64,000 bases of DNA, taken from the NCBI GenBank assembly GCA_016715365.1, contig JADKAM010000003.1, positions 186,001-250,000 on the forward strand, read 5' to 3'. This DNA is from Chitinophagaceae bacterium. Its GTDB lineage: Bacteria > Bacteroidota > Bacteroidia > Chitinophagales > Chitinophagaceae. The position numbers and the translations under genes are program-made. The notes under the pieces are model-generated. The model was not told the DNA's origin. It made no database searches and was given only the letters and a program-made list of their open reading frames with translations. Shown here piece by piece: positions 37,148 to 46,365 of this stretch. The first letter of the stretch is position 1, and every line of letters begins with the position of its first letter.

Positions 37148-37957
37148 TTAACGTATAAGTTCCCCATTTTTAAAGAAGAATCTTTTTACCAGTTTATCTG
37201 TCAGCGATGGGAAAAACCTGTTCAATAAAACAGTTTGCTTTCCTCTGAAAGTAAGTATCAATGTTCTTTTTCTTTTTTTGATGGCATGTAAAATATGTGC
37301 TGCACATTTTTCCGAACTCATCATTTTACCCTCATCCATGGGGCTTTGGCCCTGCGAATTGCCTTTTTTATTTAATGCCCGGTAGCGGATATTTGAAGAG
37401 GTAAAGCCAGGGCAAACCCACATCACATTTACCCCGCTATCCATCATCTCGGTTCTTAATGCCTCTAAAAAACCTGTAACGGCATACTTACTGGCCGAGT
37501 AGCCACTGCGGCCCGGTAAACCCCGGTATCCGGCAATGGAAGAAACACCTATAATACTTCCTTTGCGTTCTATAATGGAATCAAGGGCCAGTTTAGTACA
37601 ATACAAGGTTCCTTTAAAATTAATGTCCATCACTTTTTCAATCACCTCCACATCCAGGTCTTTTACCAGCGCCCTCATGGAAATACCGGCATTGTTGATC
37701 AGTATATCTATGCCGCCATAAAACTCAATGGTGCTTTCAATAAAATTTTTGCAATCGTTGTAACTGCTTACATCGGCTACCATGGTATGCAGCGATTTGC
37801 CGGAATGCAGCAACTGCAGGTCGTATAATTTATCCTGGTTACGGGCACAGGTAGCCACTTTAGCTCCCAGTGGAATTAAGGTATCTACCAATGCTTTGCC
37901 AATGCCATCGCTGCCACCGGTTATAACTACTACTTTGTTTTTGAAGAAGTCCTGCAT
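37148..37957 (-). CDS. SDR-family oxidoreductase
   Basis: 269 residues from the ATG at 37957, chosen because a Bacteroidota -7 box lies just upstream (37973-37980) and because the longer frame would run into the tRNA-Lys region. It has the Rossmann motif TGGSDGIG (near residue 12), NNAG, and the catalytic Ser with YSASKYA (Tyr-x3-Lys). Classical short-chain dehydrogenases of this length reduce or oxidise carbonyl groups with NAD(P)H. The C-terminal hydrophobic and basic stretch (RKRTLILTFRGKQTVLLNRF) resembles the membrane-associated DHRS7-like group acting on lipid or retinoid-like substrates. The exact substrate is unknown. Confidence 0.9.
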   Translation of the reverse strand: MQDFFKNKVVVITGGSDGIGKALVDTLIPLGAKVATCARNQDKLYDLQLLHSGKSLHTMVADVSSYNDCKNFIESTIEFYGGIDILINNAGISMRALVKDLDVEVIEKVMDINFKGTLYCTKLALDSIIERKGSIIGVSSIAGYRGLPGRSGYSASKYAVTGFLEALRTEMMDSGVNVMWVCPGFTSSNIRYRALNKKGNSQGQSPMDEGKMMSSEKCAAHILHAIKKRKRTLILTFRGKQTVLLNRFFPSLTDKLVKRFFFKNGELIR

Positions 37958-37972
37958 AAAAATAATTATTAA

Positions 37973-37980
37973 CAAAAATA
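37973..37980 (-). promoter_or_regulatory. -7 box of the SDR gene
   Basis: On the minus strand TATTTTTG matches TAnnTTTG, about 15 bases upstream of the chosen ATG. It supports that start; no -33 element was found. Confidence 0.45.
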
Positions 37981-38054
37981 AGCCAGTTATTCCGCTGTTG
38001 GTAAAGAAATTATTGAATTGATTGACGGATTGGGGAAAAACTTTCTTTAAATAA

Positions 38055-38085
38055 TTTGTCGCAATAGGTTTTTGCCTTATTTTTG
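38055..38085 (+). promoter_or_regulatory. Bacteroidota promoter of tRNA-Lys
   Basis: TTTG, 19 bases, TATTTTTG: a full consensus match. Transcription should start near 38092, 19 bases before the mature tRNA. Confidence 0.85.
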
Positions 38086-38110
38086 CACTCCCTTTAAAAA
38101 AAGGGTGTTT

Positions 38111-38183
38111 GATTTGGTAGCTCAGTTGGTAGAGCAATACACTTTTAATGTATGGGCCCTGGGTTCGAGTCCCAGCCAGATCA
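38111..38183 (+). tRNA. tRNA-Lys (anticodon TTT)
   Basis: A 73-nucleotide cloverleaf. Acceptor GATTTGG pairs with CCAGATC, the D arm has GCTCAGTTGGTAGAGC, and anticodon stem ATACA/TGTAT encloses loop CTTTTAA with anticodon TTT. The T arm is CTGGG-TTCGAGT-CCCAG. Discriminator A; CCA not encoded. A terminator follows. Confidence 0.96.
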
Positions 38184-38187
38184 CAGA

Positions 38188-38216
38188 AAGACTTCAGGTA
38201 ACTGGGGTCTTTTTTT
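38188..38216 (+). terminator. Terminator of tRNA-Lys
   Basis: AAGACTTCAG / CTGGGGTCTT with a GTAA loop (two G-U pairs) followed by a T-run, five bases after the tRNA. Confidence 0.8.
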
Positions 38217-38234
38217 ATGCTATTTCTATTGGTT

Positions 38235-39257
38235 TTATACAGACATCAAACTACATCCCCTCATATCACTGCTGTCGGCCCTTCCCAGTACTTCAAAACT
38301 TTCATTGGCGTGCAATCTGCCCACATCATCGGTAGCAATAAAACTGCAACTGTGTATATTGGCAAGGTCAATTACGTTAATAAGGCCGGTTTGCGATCTG
38401 TTTTGTACATCAGCAGCCGTAATAATATGAAAAGGGTCATCTTCATCCCTTAATACAATTTTCATCCAGCCGGGGCAATGAAAAATGCCATCGCCCTTTG
38501 AATAAGCCTGCGATAATAATTCCGTCATGCCATATTCAGAATGAACCAGGCTGATGCCCAATTGCTTTTGTAACTGTGCATGCACTTCGGTTCTGGTCAG
38601 TTCTTCACGCCTGCCTTTCATGCCACCGGTTTCCATAACAATGGTATGCCGCAACTGCATGGGGTATGCTGCTGCAAAATCAAGCAGGGCATAGGTAACG
38701 CCAATTAACAGTGTGGGCAGTTTCAGCAGTTCGTTATGCAGTATGGTGCTGTGCAGTTTTTCATGGTCATATAAATAAAAACCGCTTAACGGGTTGTTGC
38801 TGGCTTTTATCAGTTCATCGGCCATTAATACCAGTGAAGAATTTTTTCTTTCCAGGTAAGCAGGCAGCAATCCTAGTATGCATTTGTTTTGTGGCAGGCC
38901 GTAAAATTTTTCGAAACAGGTGGTAAAACTTTTTCTGTACAGGCCAATATCTTTTACAAAATGCCTGCTTGGTGTGGTTTGAGTTGTTCCGCTGCTTTCA
39001 AATACAGTGTCTGTTTCAAATATGCCTGTTTTTACTGTATGCGTTTTAAAAAATGAAATGGGCAGAAAAGGGATTTTTTTTAAGGTGTTAACCTCAGCAG
39101 CATTTATTTTTAAAGTATCGCAAAATTGCCGGTAAATGTTATTGTGCCGGTATTGATGATTGAACAATTCAACAGCTAATCCGTTAAAATTATCTTCCCG
39201 GGCAGCAAAGATGCTTTTTTCGAAGTCTGTATTTTTAACGGTTTGTTTCAACTGCAA
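38235..39257 (-). CDS. LuxE/PaaK-family acyl-activating protein
   Basis: 340 residues. ESSGTTQTTPSRH (phosphate-binding loop), SEYGMTELLSQAY and GLINVIDLANIHSCSFIATDDVGR match the LuxE acyl-protein synthetase/PaaK group of ANL-type adenylating enzymes. These activate a carboxylic acid as acyl-adenylate and pass it to a thiol. The start is TTG at 39257; an in-frame TGA directly precedes it and no upstream ATG fits. No luxC or luxD reductase or transferase is nearby, so bioluminescence is excluded on context. Similar stand-alone genes in Bacteroidota have no assigned substrate. It is transcribed away from the lipoprotein gene at 39287, 29 bases apart. Confidence 0.85.
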   Translation of the reverse strand: MQLKQTVKNTDFEKSIFAAREDNFNGLAVELFNHQYRHNNIYRQFCDTLKINAAEVNTLKKIPFLPISFFKTHTVKTGIFETDTVFESSGTTQTTPSRHFVKDIGLYRKSFTTCFEKFYGLPQNKCILGLLPAYLERKNSSLVLMADELIKASNNPLSGFYLYDHEKLHSTILHNELLKLPTLLIGVTYALLDFAAAYPMQLRHTIVMETGGMKGRREELTRTEVHAQLQKQLGISLVHSEYGMTELLSQAYSKGDGIFHCPGWMKIVLRDEDDPFHIITAADVQNRSQTGLINVIDLANIHSCSFIATDDVGRLHANESFEVLGRADSSDMRGCSLMSV

Positions 39258-39286
39258 TCATTAAATTTGACATATAAAACACAAAG

Positions 39287-39754
39287 ATGCGTTACAGTTT
39301 ACTATTTGCAATAGCTATTTTATTTTTTACTGCCTGTAAAAAGGATAAATACACTACTGCCCCTCAAATTGTTTTTAAATCTTTTAATCCTGCAGAAGGG
39401 AGTACCTACAACCGGGTAGATGACCAACCGGTCATGGTACTTGAAATTACCGATGCGGAAGGAGACCTGGGAAACATCAGCGCAACAGAAATATCTAAAG
39501 TGTACATCAAAAATACGCTTACCAATAAAGAAGATTCGATTGATTTTCCTGATCTGAGAAGTGTAAGTAAATCAAATTTTAAAGCCAATATTGAAATAGG
39601 ATTATTTAGCGTAATGGGCGGCCGCAGTTTACCTTTTAACCAACGCCCTTACCAGGATACACTGCATTTTGAAGTGTACGTAAAGGATTTTGCCAAAAAT
39701 AAGAGCAATGTAATTTTAACTGACAAGCCATTTATTTATTATACGCTTCCTTAA
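39287..39754 (+). CDS. Hypothetical lipoprotein
   Basis: 155 residues with a lipoprotein signal (MRYSLLFAIAILFFTACKKDK; lipidated Cys17). The mature part, with EITDAEGDLGNISATEISKVYIKNT and DTLHFEVYVKDFAKNKSN, is beta-rich and looks like an Ig-like domain with an Asp-rich calcium-type loop. No function known. The last base of its stop codon is the first base of the next gene's ATG (TAATG), so the UbiA-like protein is translationally coupled. Confidence 0.75.
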   Translation: MRYSLLFAIAILFFTACKKDKYTTAPQIVFKSFNPAEGSTYNRVDDQPVMVLEITDAEGDLGNISATEISKVYIKNTLTNKEDSIDFPDLRSVSKSNFKANIEIGLFSVMGGRSLPFNQRPYQDTLHFEVYVKDFAKNKSNVILTDKPFIYYTLP

Positions 39755-40584
39755 TGAAGTGGCTGCATTTCATCTTATCTCATTCCATCTTTGTTGCCGT
39801 TTGTGCCGTGGCACTTACTTTTCAGACTGCCCTGTTATTACAATTCAGTATTGATCTGTTTGTTTATGGGTTTATTTTCTTTGCAACGCTCTGCAGTTAT
39901 AATTTTTACTGGCTATTAAGTAAACTGTCTTTTGCATCTCAAAAAAACATACCCGGTCTGTTGAAGAAAGAAACAACAGGATTTTTGCTGCTGATCATTT
40001 CTTCTATCGGTTTATTGTATTGTTTTCTGCGGACTGCCATTCCTTTACATTTTGTAATTACGGCAGTATTATTAACCATATTGTATGCCATACCACTTTT
40101 ACCGGTATCTTTTTTAAGGTTTACCCGTAAAGCCGGCGTTTTAAAAACCGTATTACTGGCATTTACCTGGGCTTATGTAACGGTAATAATACCCTTGCAG
40201 AAAGATTATAGCCTTTTAAACGGTGCCGATGTTTTTATCATTAGCCGCCGCTTCCTGTTCATGCTCATGCTTTGTATAATTTTTGATAACCGTGATAAAG
40301 AACTGGATAAGATAAGAGGTTTGCGGAGCCTGGCTACGGACCTTAAGCCGGTAACACTCCGTATCCTCATTTACCTGATATTTGTTTTATTGTTCACCTC
40401 TAATTTCTTCTTCAGAAATTATGGTATCACGCTGTCACAATCCATAGCCCTGCAGGTTTCAACCATTGCTTTACTGGCCGTTTACTTTTATTCAAACAAA
40501 AAACAGGGGTATCTTTTTTATTATTTTTTTGTAGATGGCATGATGTTATTTTCGGCCCTGGCCACTTATATAGCCGGTATTTAA
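39754..40584 (+). CDS. UbiA-like polytopic membrane protein
   Basis: 276 residues with about eight or nine hydrophobic segments. A single acidic motif DNRDKELDKIRG in a cytoplasmic loop (near residue 170) resembles the NDxxDxxxD prenyl-diphosphate-binding motif of UbiA prenyltransferases, with a first-position Asp; the second family motif (DxxxD) is not obvious, only ATDLKP nearby. It may be a divergent prenyltransferase or a relative that has lost activity. It is coupled to the lipoprotein gene upstream and ends two bases before the -7 box of the M42 gene. Confidence 0.65.
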   Translation: MKWLHFILSHSIFVAVCAVALTFQTALLLQFSIDLFVYGFIFFATLCSYNFYWLLSKLSFASQKNIPGLLKKETTGFLLLIISSIGLLYCFLRTAIPLHFVITAVLLTILYAIPLLPVSFLRFTRKAGVLKTVLLAFTWAYVTVIIPLQKDYSLLNGADVFIISRRFLFMLMLCIIFDNRDKELDKIRGLRSLATDLKPVTLRILIYLIFVLLFTSNFFFRNYGITLSQSIALQVSTIALLAVYFYSNKKQGYLFYYFFVDGMMLFSALATYIAGI

Positions 40585-40585
40585 G

Positions 40586-40593
40586 TAATTTTG
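40586..40593 (+). promoter_or_regulatory. -7 box of the M42 peptidase gene
   Basis: TAATTTTG matches TAnnTTTG, begins right after the stop of the UbiA-like gene and ends 19 bases before the ATG. No clear -33 element. Confidence 0.5.
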
Positions 40594-40612
40594 CCGCAAT
40601 TAAATTTTTACC

Positions 40613-41715
40613 ATGGCAAAAGCAAAAAAATCAAAAAGCATTCTTACTGATAATTCGTACAGTTTTTTAAAAAACTATATCAATAACCCATCACCAACTG
40701 GTTTTGAAAGCAGCGGACAAAAATTATGGCTTGAATATGTAAAGCCCTATGTGGATACAACTTTTACCGATCCTTATGGAACAGCGGTTGGTGTTATAAA
40801 TCCTGATGCACCTTTTAAAGTGGTTATTGAAGCACATGCCGATGAAATAAGCTGGTTTGTAAATTATATTTCTCCCGAAGGATTGATTTACCTGAAACGG
40901 AATGGCGGTGTAGATCACCAGATAGCACCATCTATGCGGGTGATCGTTCATGGTAAAAAAGGAGCAGTAAAGGCGGTGTTTGGCTGGCCGGCCATACATA
41001 CCCGTATGAATGGCGATAGTAAAGAAACACAGCCAAAAGTAGAGAACCTGTTTTTAGATTGCGGGGCCCGCAATAAAAAGGAAGTTGAATCCTTAGGAAT
41101 ACATATCGGCGCTGTAGCAACCTACGAAGAAGGTTATGAAGAAATAGCGTACGATTATCTGATTGGCCGTGCCTTTGATAACAGGGTAGGTGGTTTTATG
41201 ATTGCTGAAGTGGCTCGTATGCTAAAAGAGAATAAAAAAAACTTCCTTTTGGTTTATATGTAGTGAATGCGGTACAGGAAGAAATTGGCTTACGTGGCGC
41301 AGAAATGATTGCCCGCCGCATAAAGCCGGATATTGCCATCATCACCGATGTTACCCATGATACCACCACACCGATGATCAATAAAATGATACAGGGCGAA
41401 TGCAGTTGTGGTAAAGGCCCTTCGCTTACTTATGGGCCGGCAGTGCATAATAAACTGCTGGATATTATTAAAGCCACGGCAGAAAAAAATAAGATTGATG
41501 TACAGTTTAATACTGTTAGCAGAAGCACGGGTACTGATACTGATTCATTTGCTTACGCCAATGATGGTTGCCCATCGGCTTTAATATCAATTCCTTTGCG
41601 TTACATGCATACAACAGTGGAGATGCTGCATAAATCAGATATTGAAAACACCATCAAACTGATGTATGAAACCTTGCTGACGTTAACGCCAAAGACAAAG
41701 CTGAGTTATTTTTAA
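40613..41715 (+). pseudogene. M42 glutamyl aminopeptidase-like gene, split by a -1 frameshift in an A8 run
   Basis: The first frame (40613-41263) carries PSPTGFES, the metal ligands in EAHADE (His75, Asp77) and RAFDNRVGG (Asp189), then ends at TAG. The second frame continues with KLPFGLYVVNAVQEEIGLRG, containing the catalytic Glu pair, then TDVTHDT and the last ligand His in RYMHTTVE. All M42 active-site elements are thus present but in two frames. Adding one A to the A8 run at 41234-41241 gives one 367-residue protein. The run includes A_AAA_AAC in the zero frame, a canonical -1 slippery heptamer, so ribosomal frameshifting is conceivable. A sequencing error or real lesion is simpler. The family makes dodecameric cobalt- or zinc-dependent cytoplasmic aminopeptidases. 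Confidence 0.85.
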
Positions 41716-41750
41716 GCTTAAACAATCATATGCTTTAACTGTTGATAATA

Positions 41751-41969
41751 ATGTCAAAAGGATTAATTGCTTTTATTGCTGTTGCCTTTATTGCAGTGGT
41801 TGCTGCAATGGTTATTTATATGAAACAATCTGCCGACAAGGCCAGGAAGATATCTGATGAAATGATGGAGGAGTTTAAAACCATTGACAAAGACTTACAA
41901 AAATCAACTGATGAACCTGATTCGCTCAATAAAATGTATTACGATTCATTGCGCAATGCAGTCAAATAA
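41751..41969 (+). CDS. Small membrane-anchored hypothetical protein
   Basis: 72 residues from the ATG at 41751; a TTG nine bases earlier is in frame but less likely. One N-terminal helix (about 5-24, LIAFIAVAFIAVVAAMVIYM) is followed by a charged helix-forming tail (KARKISDEMMEEFKTIDKDL). No family recognised. It lies 36 bases after the M42 gene and 6 bases before the next gene, so it is probably cotranscribed with both. Confidence 0.65.
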   Translation: MSKGLIAFIAVAFIAVVAAMVIYMKQSADKARKISDEMMEEFKTIDKDLQKSTDEPDSLNKMYYDSLRNAVK

Positions 41970-41975
41970 GCACTA

Positions 41976-42440
41976 ATGGAAGACCGGTTTATTAAATACT
42001 CCAAACTGTACGCACTTATATTTTTGCTTTTTCTTTGTGTGCCTGTGCTGCTGGGGTTAATTATTGCAGCATTTTACGGTATTTCCAAACTGGTTTCTTC
42101 AACTGTTGCCGATATTACTTTTGGTTTGGGAGTGGTGTCGCTGGCACCAGCCATTTTTATGTCGGTTTATTTTATCTTTTTTAAAAGAACCCAAAAGCAT
42201 CCTGCCAAAGCGGTAAAAATCGTTTCTCAGATCATATTCATTGCGGCCTTTTTAATAAGCCTGGTTGTGTTGGTTTTTGACATGATCGCATTCTTTACCC
42301 GGTTCAATACAAATATTACCGGTTACTATAGCCTGAGTCTTACCTACCTGGCCGGCAATGTGGCTATGCTTTTTTTAATTGCCATTGTGCAGGCATTTAC
42401 CACAAAAAAAGAAGTGGATTGGATGGACCGGCACAGATAG
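41976..42440 (+). CDS. Hypothetical four-helix membrane protein
   Basis: 154 residues with four hydrophobic segments (about 10-37, 49-72, 87-112, 124-145), no signal peptide and no known motif. It ends in a charged KKEVDWMDRHR tail, probably cytoplasmic. Starts 6 bases after the previous small membrane protein and is followed by a strong terminator, so it closes the unit. Function unknown. Confidence 0.65.
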   Translation: MEDRFIKYSKLYALIFLLFLCVPVLLGLIIAAFYGISKLVSSTVADITFGLGVVSLAPAIFMSVYFIFFKRTQKHPAKAVKIVSQIIFIAAFLISLVVLVFDMIAFFTRFNTNITGYYSLSLTYLAGNVAMLFLIAIVQAFTTKKEVDWMDRHR

Positions 42441-42837
42441 TTTCGAAAAACATAACCCTGTAAAATATAAATTCCCTCCTGAGAACAGGAGGGAATTTCT
42501 TTAACCCTTAAAACAACCAACATGAAACCTGTTGATAGCTTAGTTCTTATATACGGGTAAATAGTGCTGATGGTTGCGTGCTGTTTAATAATTTTATGTT
42601 AAAGCAAATTCCGAAGTTTTGCCGGTATCAAATAGCAACAGTTTTATAAAATTATTGAAGTAAAGACAGTAGCAGAGCAGTCTTTGCAAAACATTTTTAA
42701 TCTGTAACTTTTTTTCAGCACTCTCCCTTAAACCATTTATTTATCCACAAAGTAGATTTACAACGTGTTTTTACTATGATATTGTAAAAAAAACTATATT
42801 ATATTTATATCTCAATATTCACCAAAAAATCAACTGT
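42441..42837. other. Gene-free AT-rich leader region
   Basis: 397 bases: a terminator at the left end, then AT-rich sequence leading to the T9SS protein gene. No consensus promoter or further structure was seen. Confidence 0.5.
42469..42500 (+). terminator. Intrinsic terminator
   Basis: AAATTCCCTCCTG-AGAA-CAGGAGGGAATTT, 13 perfectly paired bases, then TCTTTAA. Ends the M42/small membrane protein unit. Confidence 0.85.
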
Positions 42838-45800
42838 ATGTTAAAACTAAAAACTACAATTTCAGTTGTACTCATTTTGATTGCTGCAACAACCTTTGCA
42901 CAGGTTGAAAGGGTTACAGAAAACCAGGCAGGAATTTCTAAAAGATTACAACATGAAATAGATATGACAAAGGATCCGGCTCTTGGGTATGTTCCCAAAG
43001 GAAGGCTGGTAGAAGCTTACCAGGTAAGAAGCCAGCGGCTGAAAGCAAATACTGTAAACTCTTTGCTTTCGTGGACAGAACGTGGGCCTAACAGTGATGC
43101 TGTAGGTGCCAGTAATGGAAACACAAGGCCAGGCAATGGTAAAACATCTGGCAGGGTAAGAGCCATTTGGGAAGACCTGGGCGATGCCACCGGCAAAACT
43201 GTTTGGGTAGGAGGTATTGATGGTGGCCTTTGGAAAACAAATGATATTACTGTTAACCCTGCAACCTGGACACCCATCAATGATTTTTTTGGGAACCTTG
43301 CTGTGGCCAGTATATGCCAGGACCCTTCTGATGTAAACATCATGTATTTTGGAACCGGCGAAAAAGCCATTAATGCCGATGCCGTAAGAGGTGCCGGTAT
43401 CTGGAGAAGTACAGACCATGGTGTTACCTGGTCGGTAATGGCAGGCACCGCAAATTTCTGGAATGTAAGTAAAGTGGTTTGCGATGCAAGTGGTAATTTA
43501 TATGTTGGATGTAATTCAATTTCTAATACTGCAGGTTTGCAAAGGTTTACCAAAGCAACCAATACCTGGACAAACATCACACCATCGGGATTGGATGCAA
43601 GGGTGCCCGATCTGGAACTGAGCAGCACCGGAAGATTTCATGTAATTTGCGGTTATTATAATACTGCCGCTGGTAGTGCCGGTTATCGTTATACTGATAA
43701 TCCTGCAACTGTATCATCAGGTACATGGACATCACCTGCCACTACGTTTCCAACACAATATAATGTGGCCATTGAAAGTAATGGTAATACACTTTACGCA
43801 TTACCATCTAATTCTGCATGGGGAGTACCTACTATTTATAAATCAACAAACGGCGGTGCAAATTGGGCTGCTACCGGAGCTACACCTGCTTTCACAAGCG
43901 GACAAGCCTGGTATTGTATGGCCGTAGCTATTGACCCCAACAATGCAAACAATGTAATTGTAGGTAGTTTGGATTGTTATAAAACAACCAATGGCGGCAC
44001 AAGCTGGACAAAAATAAGTGAGTGGGTTGGAACAACCGGTCAGTATGTGCATGCCGATCAGCAAATAATTACCTGGCGTAATAATAACCAGGTTTTGTTT
44101 GGTTGTGATGGTGGTGTGCATTACTCTGCCAATGGCGGTACAACCATTACCGACCGTAACCAGGGTTTACGCATCAAACAATTTTATGCTGTTGCCAATC
44201 ACCCTACATCAACCAATTATTTTTTAGCAGGCGCACAGGATAATGGCGTACACCAGTTAAACAATACAACCATTGGGGCATCGGTTGAAGTTACCGGTGG
44301 TGATGGTGCTTTTGTACATATTGATCAAAACCAGGGTCAATTTCAATGGGGCTCATATGTATATAACCAATACAGGAGAAGTACAAACAGCGGATCCACG
44401 TGGGCATCCGTAAATTTTTCATCCAGTGCCGGGCGGTTTATTAACCCAACAGATTATGATGATGTAAATAATATTATGTACTGCAGTGGCAATGCCAATA
44501 CATTTGTTCGCTGGAGCAATCCGCAAACGGGCAGCACATTTACATCCGTATCAATGACGGGTTTAAGTTCTGGCAGGGTATCGGCAGTAAAGGTATCGCC
44601 CTATACAAACCATACTGTGTTTTTTGGCGGTGGTGGAAGTGGCATTACACCTTCTTTAATTAAAGCAACGGCAGCCAATGCTACGCCAGCTTTTACAAGC
44701 ATTATTGGAGCCGGAATGACAACTGCAAGTGCAAACATTTCCTGCATTGAATTGGGAACAAATGAACAGAACATAATAGTTGTTTACTCAAACTATGGTG
44801 TAAGCAATGTTTGGGTAACAAGCAATGGAGGCACAACATGGACAGCCATTGATGGTAACCTGCCTGATATGCCTGTACGTTGGGCCATGTTTTATCCGGG
44901 CGATAACACCAAAGCTATCATTGCAACTGAAACAGGTATCTGGCAAACAACATTAATAAATGGTGCATCAACAGCCTGGGATCCTGAAACCGGTTTCCCC
45001 AATGTACGTACCGATATGTTGCAGTACAGGGCCAGTGATGGTTTACTTTCTGCAGCAACTCATGGCAGAGGTTTATTTACAACCATAATTGGAGCAGCTC
45101 CGTCATGTGGAACAGTTAACGGTTTAGCAGCTTCTGCAATTACCAATACCACTGCAACTGTAAGCTGGACTGCTTTAGGTGGTGCTTTAAATTATGATGT
45201 AGATTATAAATTAAATTCATCAGGCACATGGATAAATGCTGCCACTGCAACAACCAGTCTTTCTGTAGCATTAAGCGGATTAACACAGGGCAGTTTGTAC
45301 GATTACAGGGTAAGGGCAAATTGTACCGGAGCAACAGGTGCTTATGCACAGGCTCAGTTTACAACTACATCTCCTGCCAGCTGTAATGCACCGGCTGGCT
45401 TAGCATCATCTGCAATTACAGCAAGCAGTGCAACTGTTAGCTGGGGTGCAGTAAGCGGTGCTGCCAATTATGATGTTGATTATAAATTAAATTCATCGGG
45501 CACCTGGATCAATGCAGCAACAGCCACTGCTTCAACTTCGGTTGGCTTAAGCGGCTTAACTGCATCTTCTTTATACGACTGGAGGGTGAGGGCAAATTGT
45601 ACGGCAATTGGGTTAAGCAGTGCCTATGCACAGGCTCAGTTTACTACAACTGCGGTAATTACCTGCCCCGGCCCGCTGGATGTTAGTACTAATGGAACAG
45701 CAGCCGGAGCAGCTACTATTCCTTTTAATACCGATGTAAAAGGTACTATAAGCCCAACAGGTGATAATGATTATTACAAATTTGTAATTACAACCGGCGG

Positions 45801-46299
45801 TACAGCTACCATTACATTAACTACTTTGCCTTTTGATTACGATCTTAAATTGTACAGCAGTAATGGCACTTCACAATTAGCCATATCGCAGGCAGGCGGT
45901 ACAACCAGCGAAACCATAACCCGTACTTATACCGCAGGGACATACTATGCGCATGTTTATGGTTATAACGGCGCCACCAGCGCAAGCCTTTGTTATACTT
46001 TACGGGTGCAGCTTGGTACAGCTACTCAGCAGGAAATACCTTCTGTGGATAATTCAAAACTTACAGTTAAGGTTTTCCCTAACCCGGTTGCAGATAAGCT
46101 TACTGTTTATTTAACGGGCGATAACACCCGTAAAAATCTGGTGATGTATAATGTGAATGGCAAAGTGATGTATTCACAAACTGTTACTGATATGTTCACT
46201 ACACTGGATGTAAGAAAGATTCCGGGCGGAGTGTATTATCTGAAACTTACAGATACCGATGGAAATTTATTGCATAGCGAAAAGTTTGTGAAGCAATAG
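42838..46299 (+). CDS. T9SS-exported BNR/sortilin-type beta-propeller protein with Fn3 and PPC domains
   Basis: 1153 residues. Signal peptide (1-21, TTFAQ), then a long region of BNR or sortilin-like repeats (about 60-750) with recurring SxDxGxTW-type motifs: STDHGVTWSVM, STNGGANW, TTNGGTSWTK, TSNGGTTWTA. Two near-identical fibronectin III domains follow (about 765-945; both contain NYDVDYKLNSSGTWINAATA), then a bacterial pre-peptidase C-terminal domain (GDNDYYKFVITTGGTATITL, TYYAHVYGYNG), and finally a type A T9SS sorting domain (VKVFPNPVADKLTVYL ... GGVYYLKL). It is secreted by the type IX system, probably to bind or process a polysaccharide or protein; no catalytic residues are recognised. 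The near-identity of the Fn3 pair suggests a recent duplication. Confidence 0.88.
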   Translation: MLKLKTTISVVLILIAATTFAQVERVTENQAGISKRLQHEIDMTKDPALGYVPKGRLVEAYQVRSQRLKANTVNSLLSWTERGPNSDAVGASNGNTRPGNGKTSGRVRAIWEDLGDATGKTVWVGGIDGGLWKTNDITVNPATWTPINDFFGNLAVASICQDPSDVNIMYFGTGEKAINADAVRGAGIWRSTDHGVTWSVMAGTANFWNVSKVVCDASGNLYVGCNSISNTAGLQRFTKATNTWTNITPSGLDARVPDLELSSTGRFHVICGYYNTAAGSAGYRYTDNPATVSSGTWTSPATTFPTQYNVAIESNGNTLYALPSNSAWGVPTIYKSTNGGANWAATGATPAFTSGQAWYCMAVAIDPNNANNVIVGSLDCYKTTNGGTSWTKISEWVGTTGQYVHADQQIITWRNNNQVLFGCDGGVHYSANGGTTITDRNQGLRIKQFYAVANHPTSTNYFLAGAQDNGVHQLNNTTIGASVEVTGGDGAFVHIDQNQGQFQWGSYVYNQYRRSTNSGSTWASVNFSSSAGRFINPTDYDDVNNIMYCSGNANTFVRWSNPQTGSTFTSVSMTGLSSGRVSAVKVSPYTNHTVFFGGGGSGITPSLIKATAANATPAFTSIIGAGMTTASANISCIELGTNEQNIIVVYSNYGVSNVWVTSNGGTTWTAIDGNLPDMPVRWAMFYPGDNTKAIIATETGIWQTTLINGASTAWDPETGFPNVRTDMLQYRASDGLLSAATHGRGLFTTIIGAAPSCGTVNGLAASAITNTTATVSWTALGGALNYDVDYKLNSSGTWINAATATTSLSVALSGLTQGSLYDYRVRANCTGATGAYAQAQFTTTSPASCNAPAGLASSAITASSATVSWGAVSGAANYDVDYKLNSSGTWINAATATASTSVGLSGLTASSLYDWRVRANCTAIGLSSAYAQAQFTTTAVITCPGPLDVSTNGTAAGAATIPFNTDVKGTISPTGDNDYYKFVITTGGTATITLTTLPFDYDLKLYSSNGTSQLAISQAGGTTSETITRTYTAGTYYAHVYGYNGATSASLCYTLRVQLGTATQQEIPSVDNSKLTVKVFPNPVADKLTVYLTGDNTRKNLVMYNVNGKVMYSQTVTDMFTTLDVRKIPGGVYYLKLTDTDGNLLHSEKFVKQ

Positions 46300-46317
46300 A
46301 TTGACATTGCAGGTAAT

Positions 46318-46352
46318 AAAAAAGCCGCTCCAATTTTTGGAGCGGCTTTTTT
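46318..46352. terminator. Bidirectional terminator between T9SS protein and lon
   Basis: AAAAGCCGCTCC-AATTTTT-GGAGCGGCTTTT with A-run before and T-run after, between convergent genes. Confidence 0.9.
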
Positions 46353-46365
46353 ATGGATTAATTTT

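Noticed and set aside
38235..39257. Bioluminescence locus
   Set aside because: Only a LuxE-like gene is present; luxA, luxB, luxC and luxD are absent.
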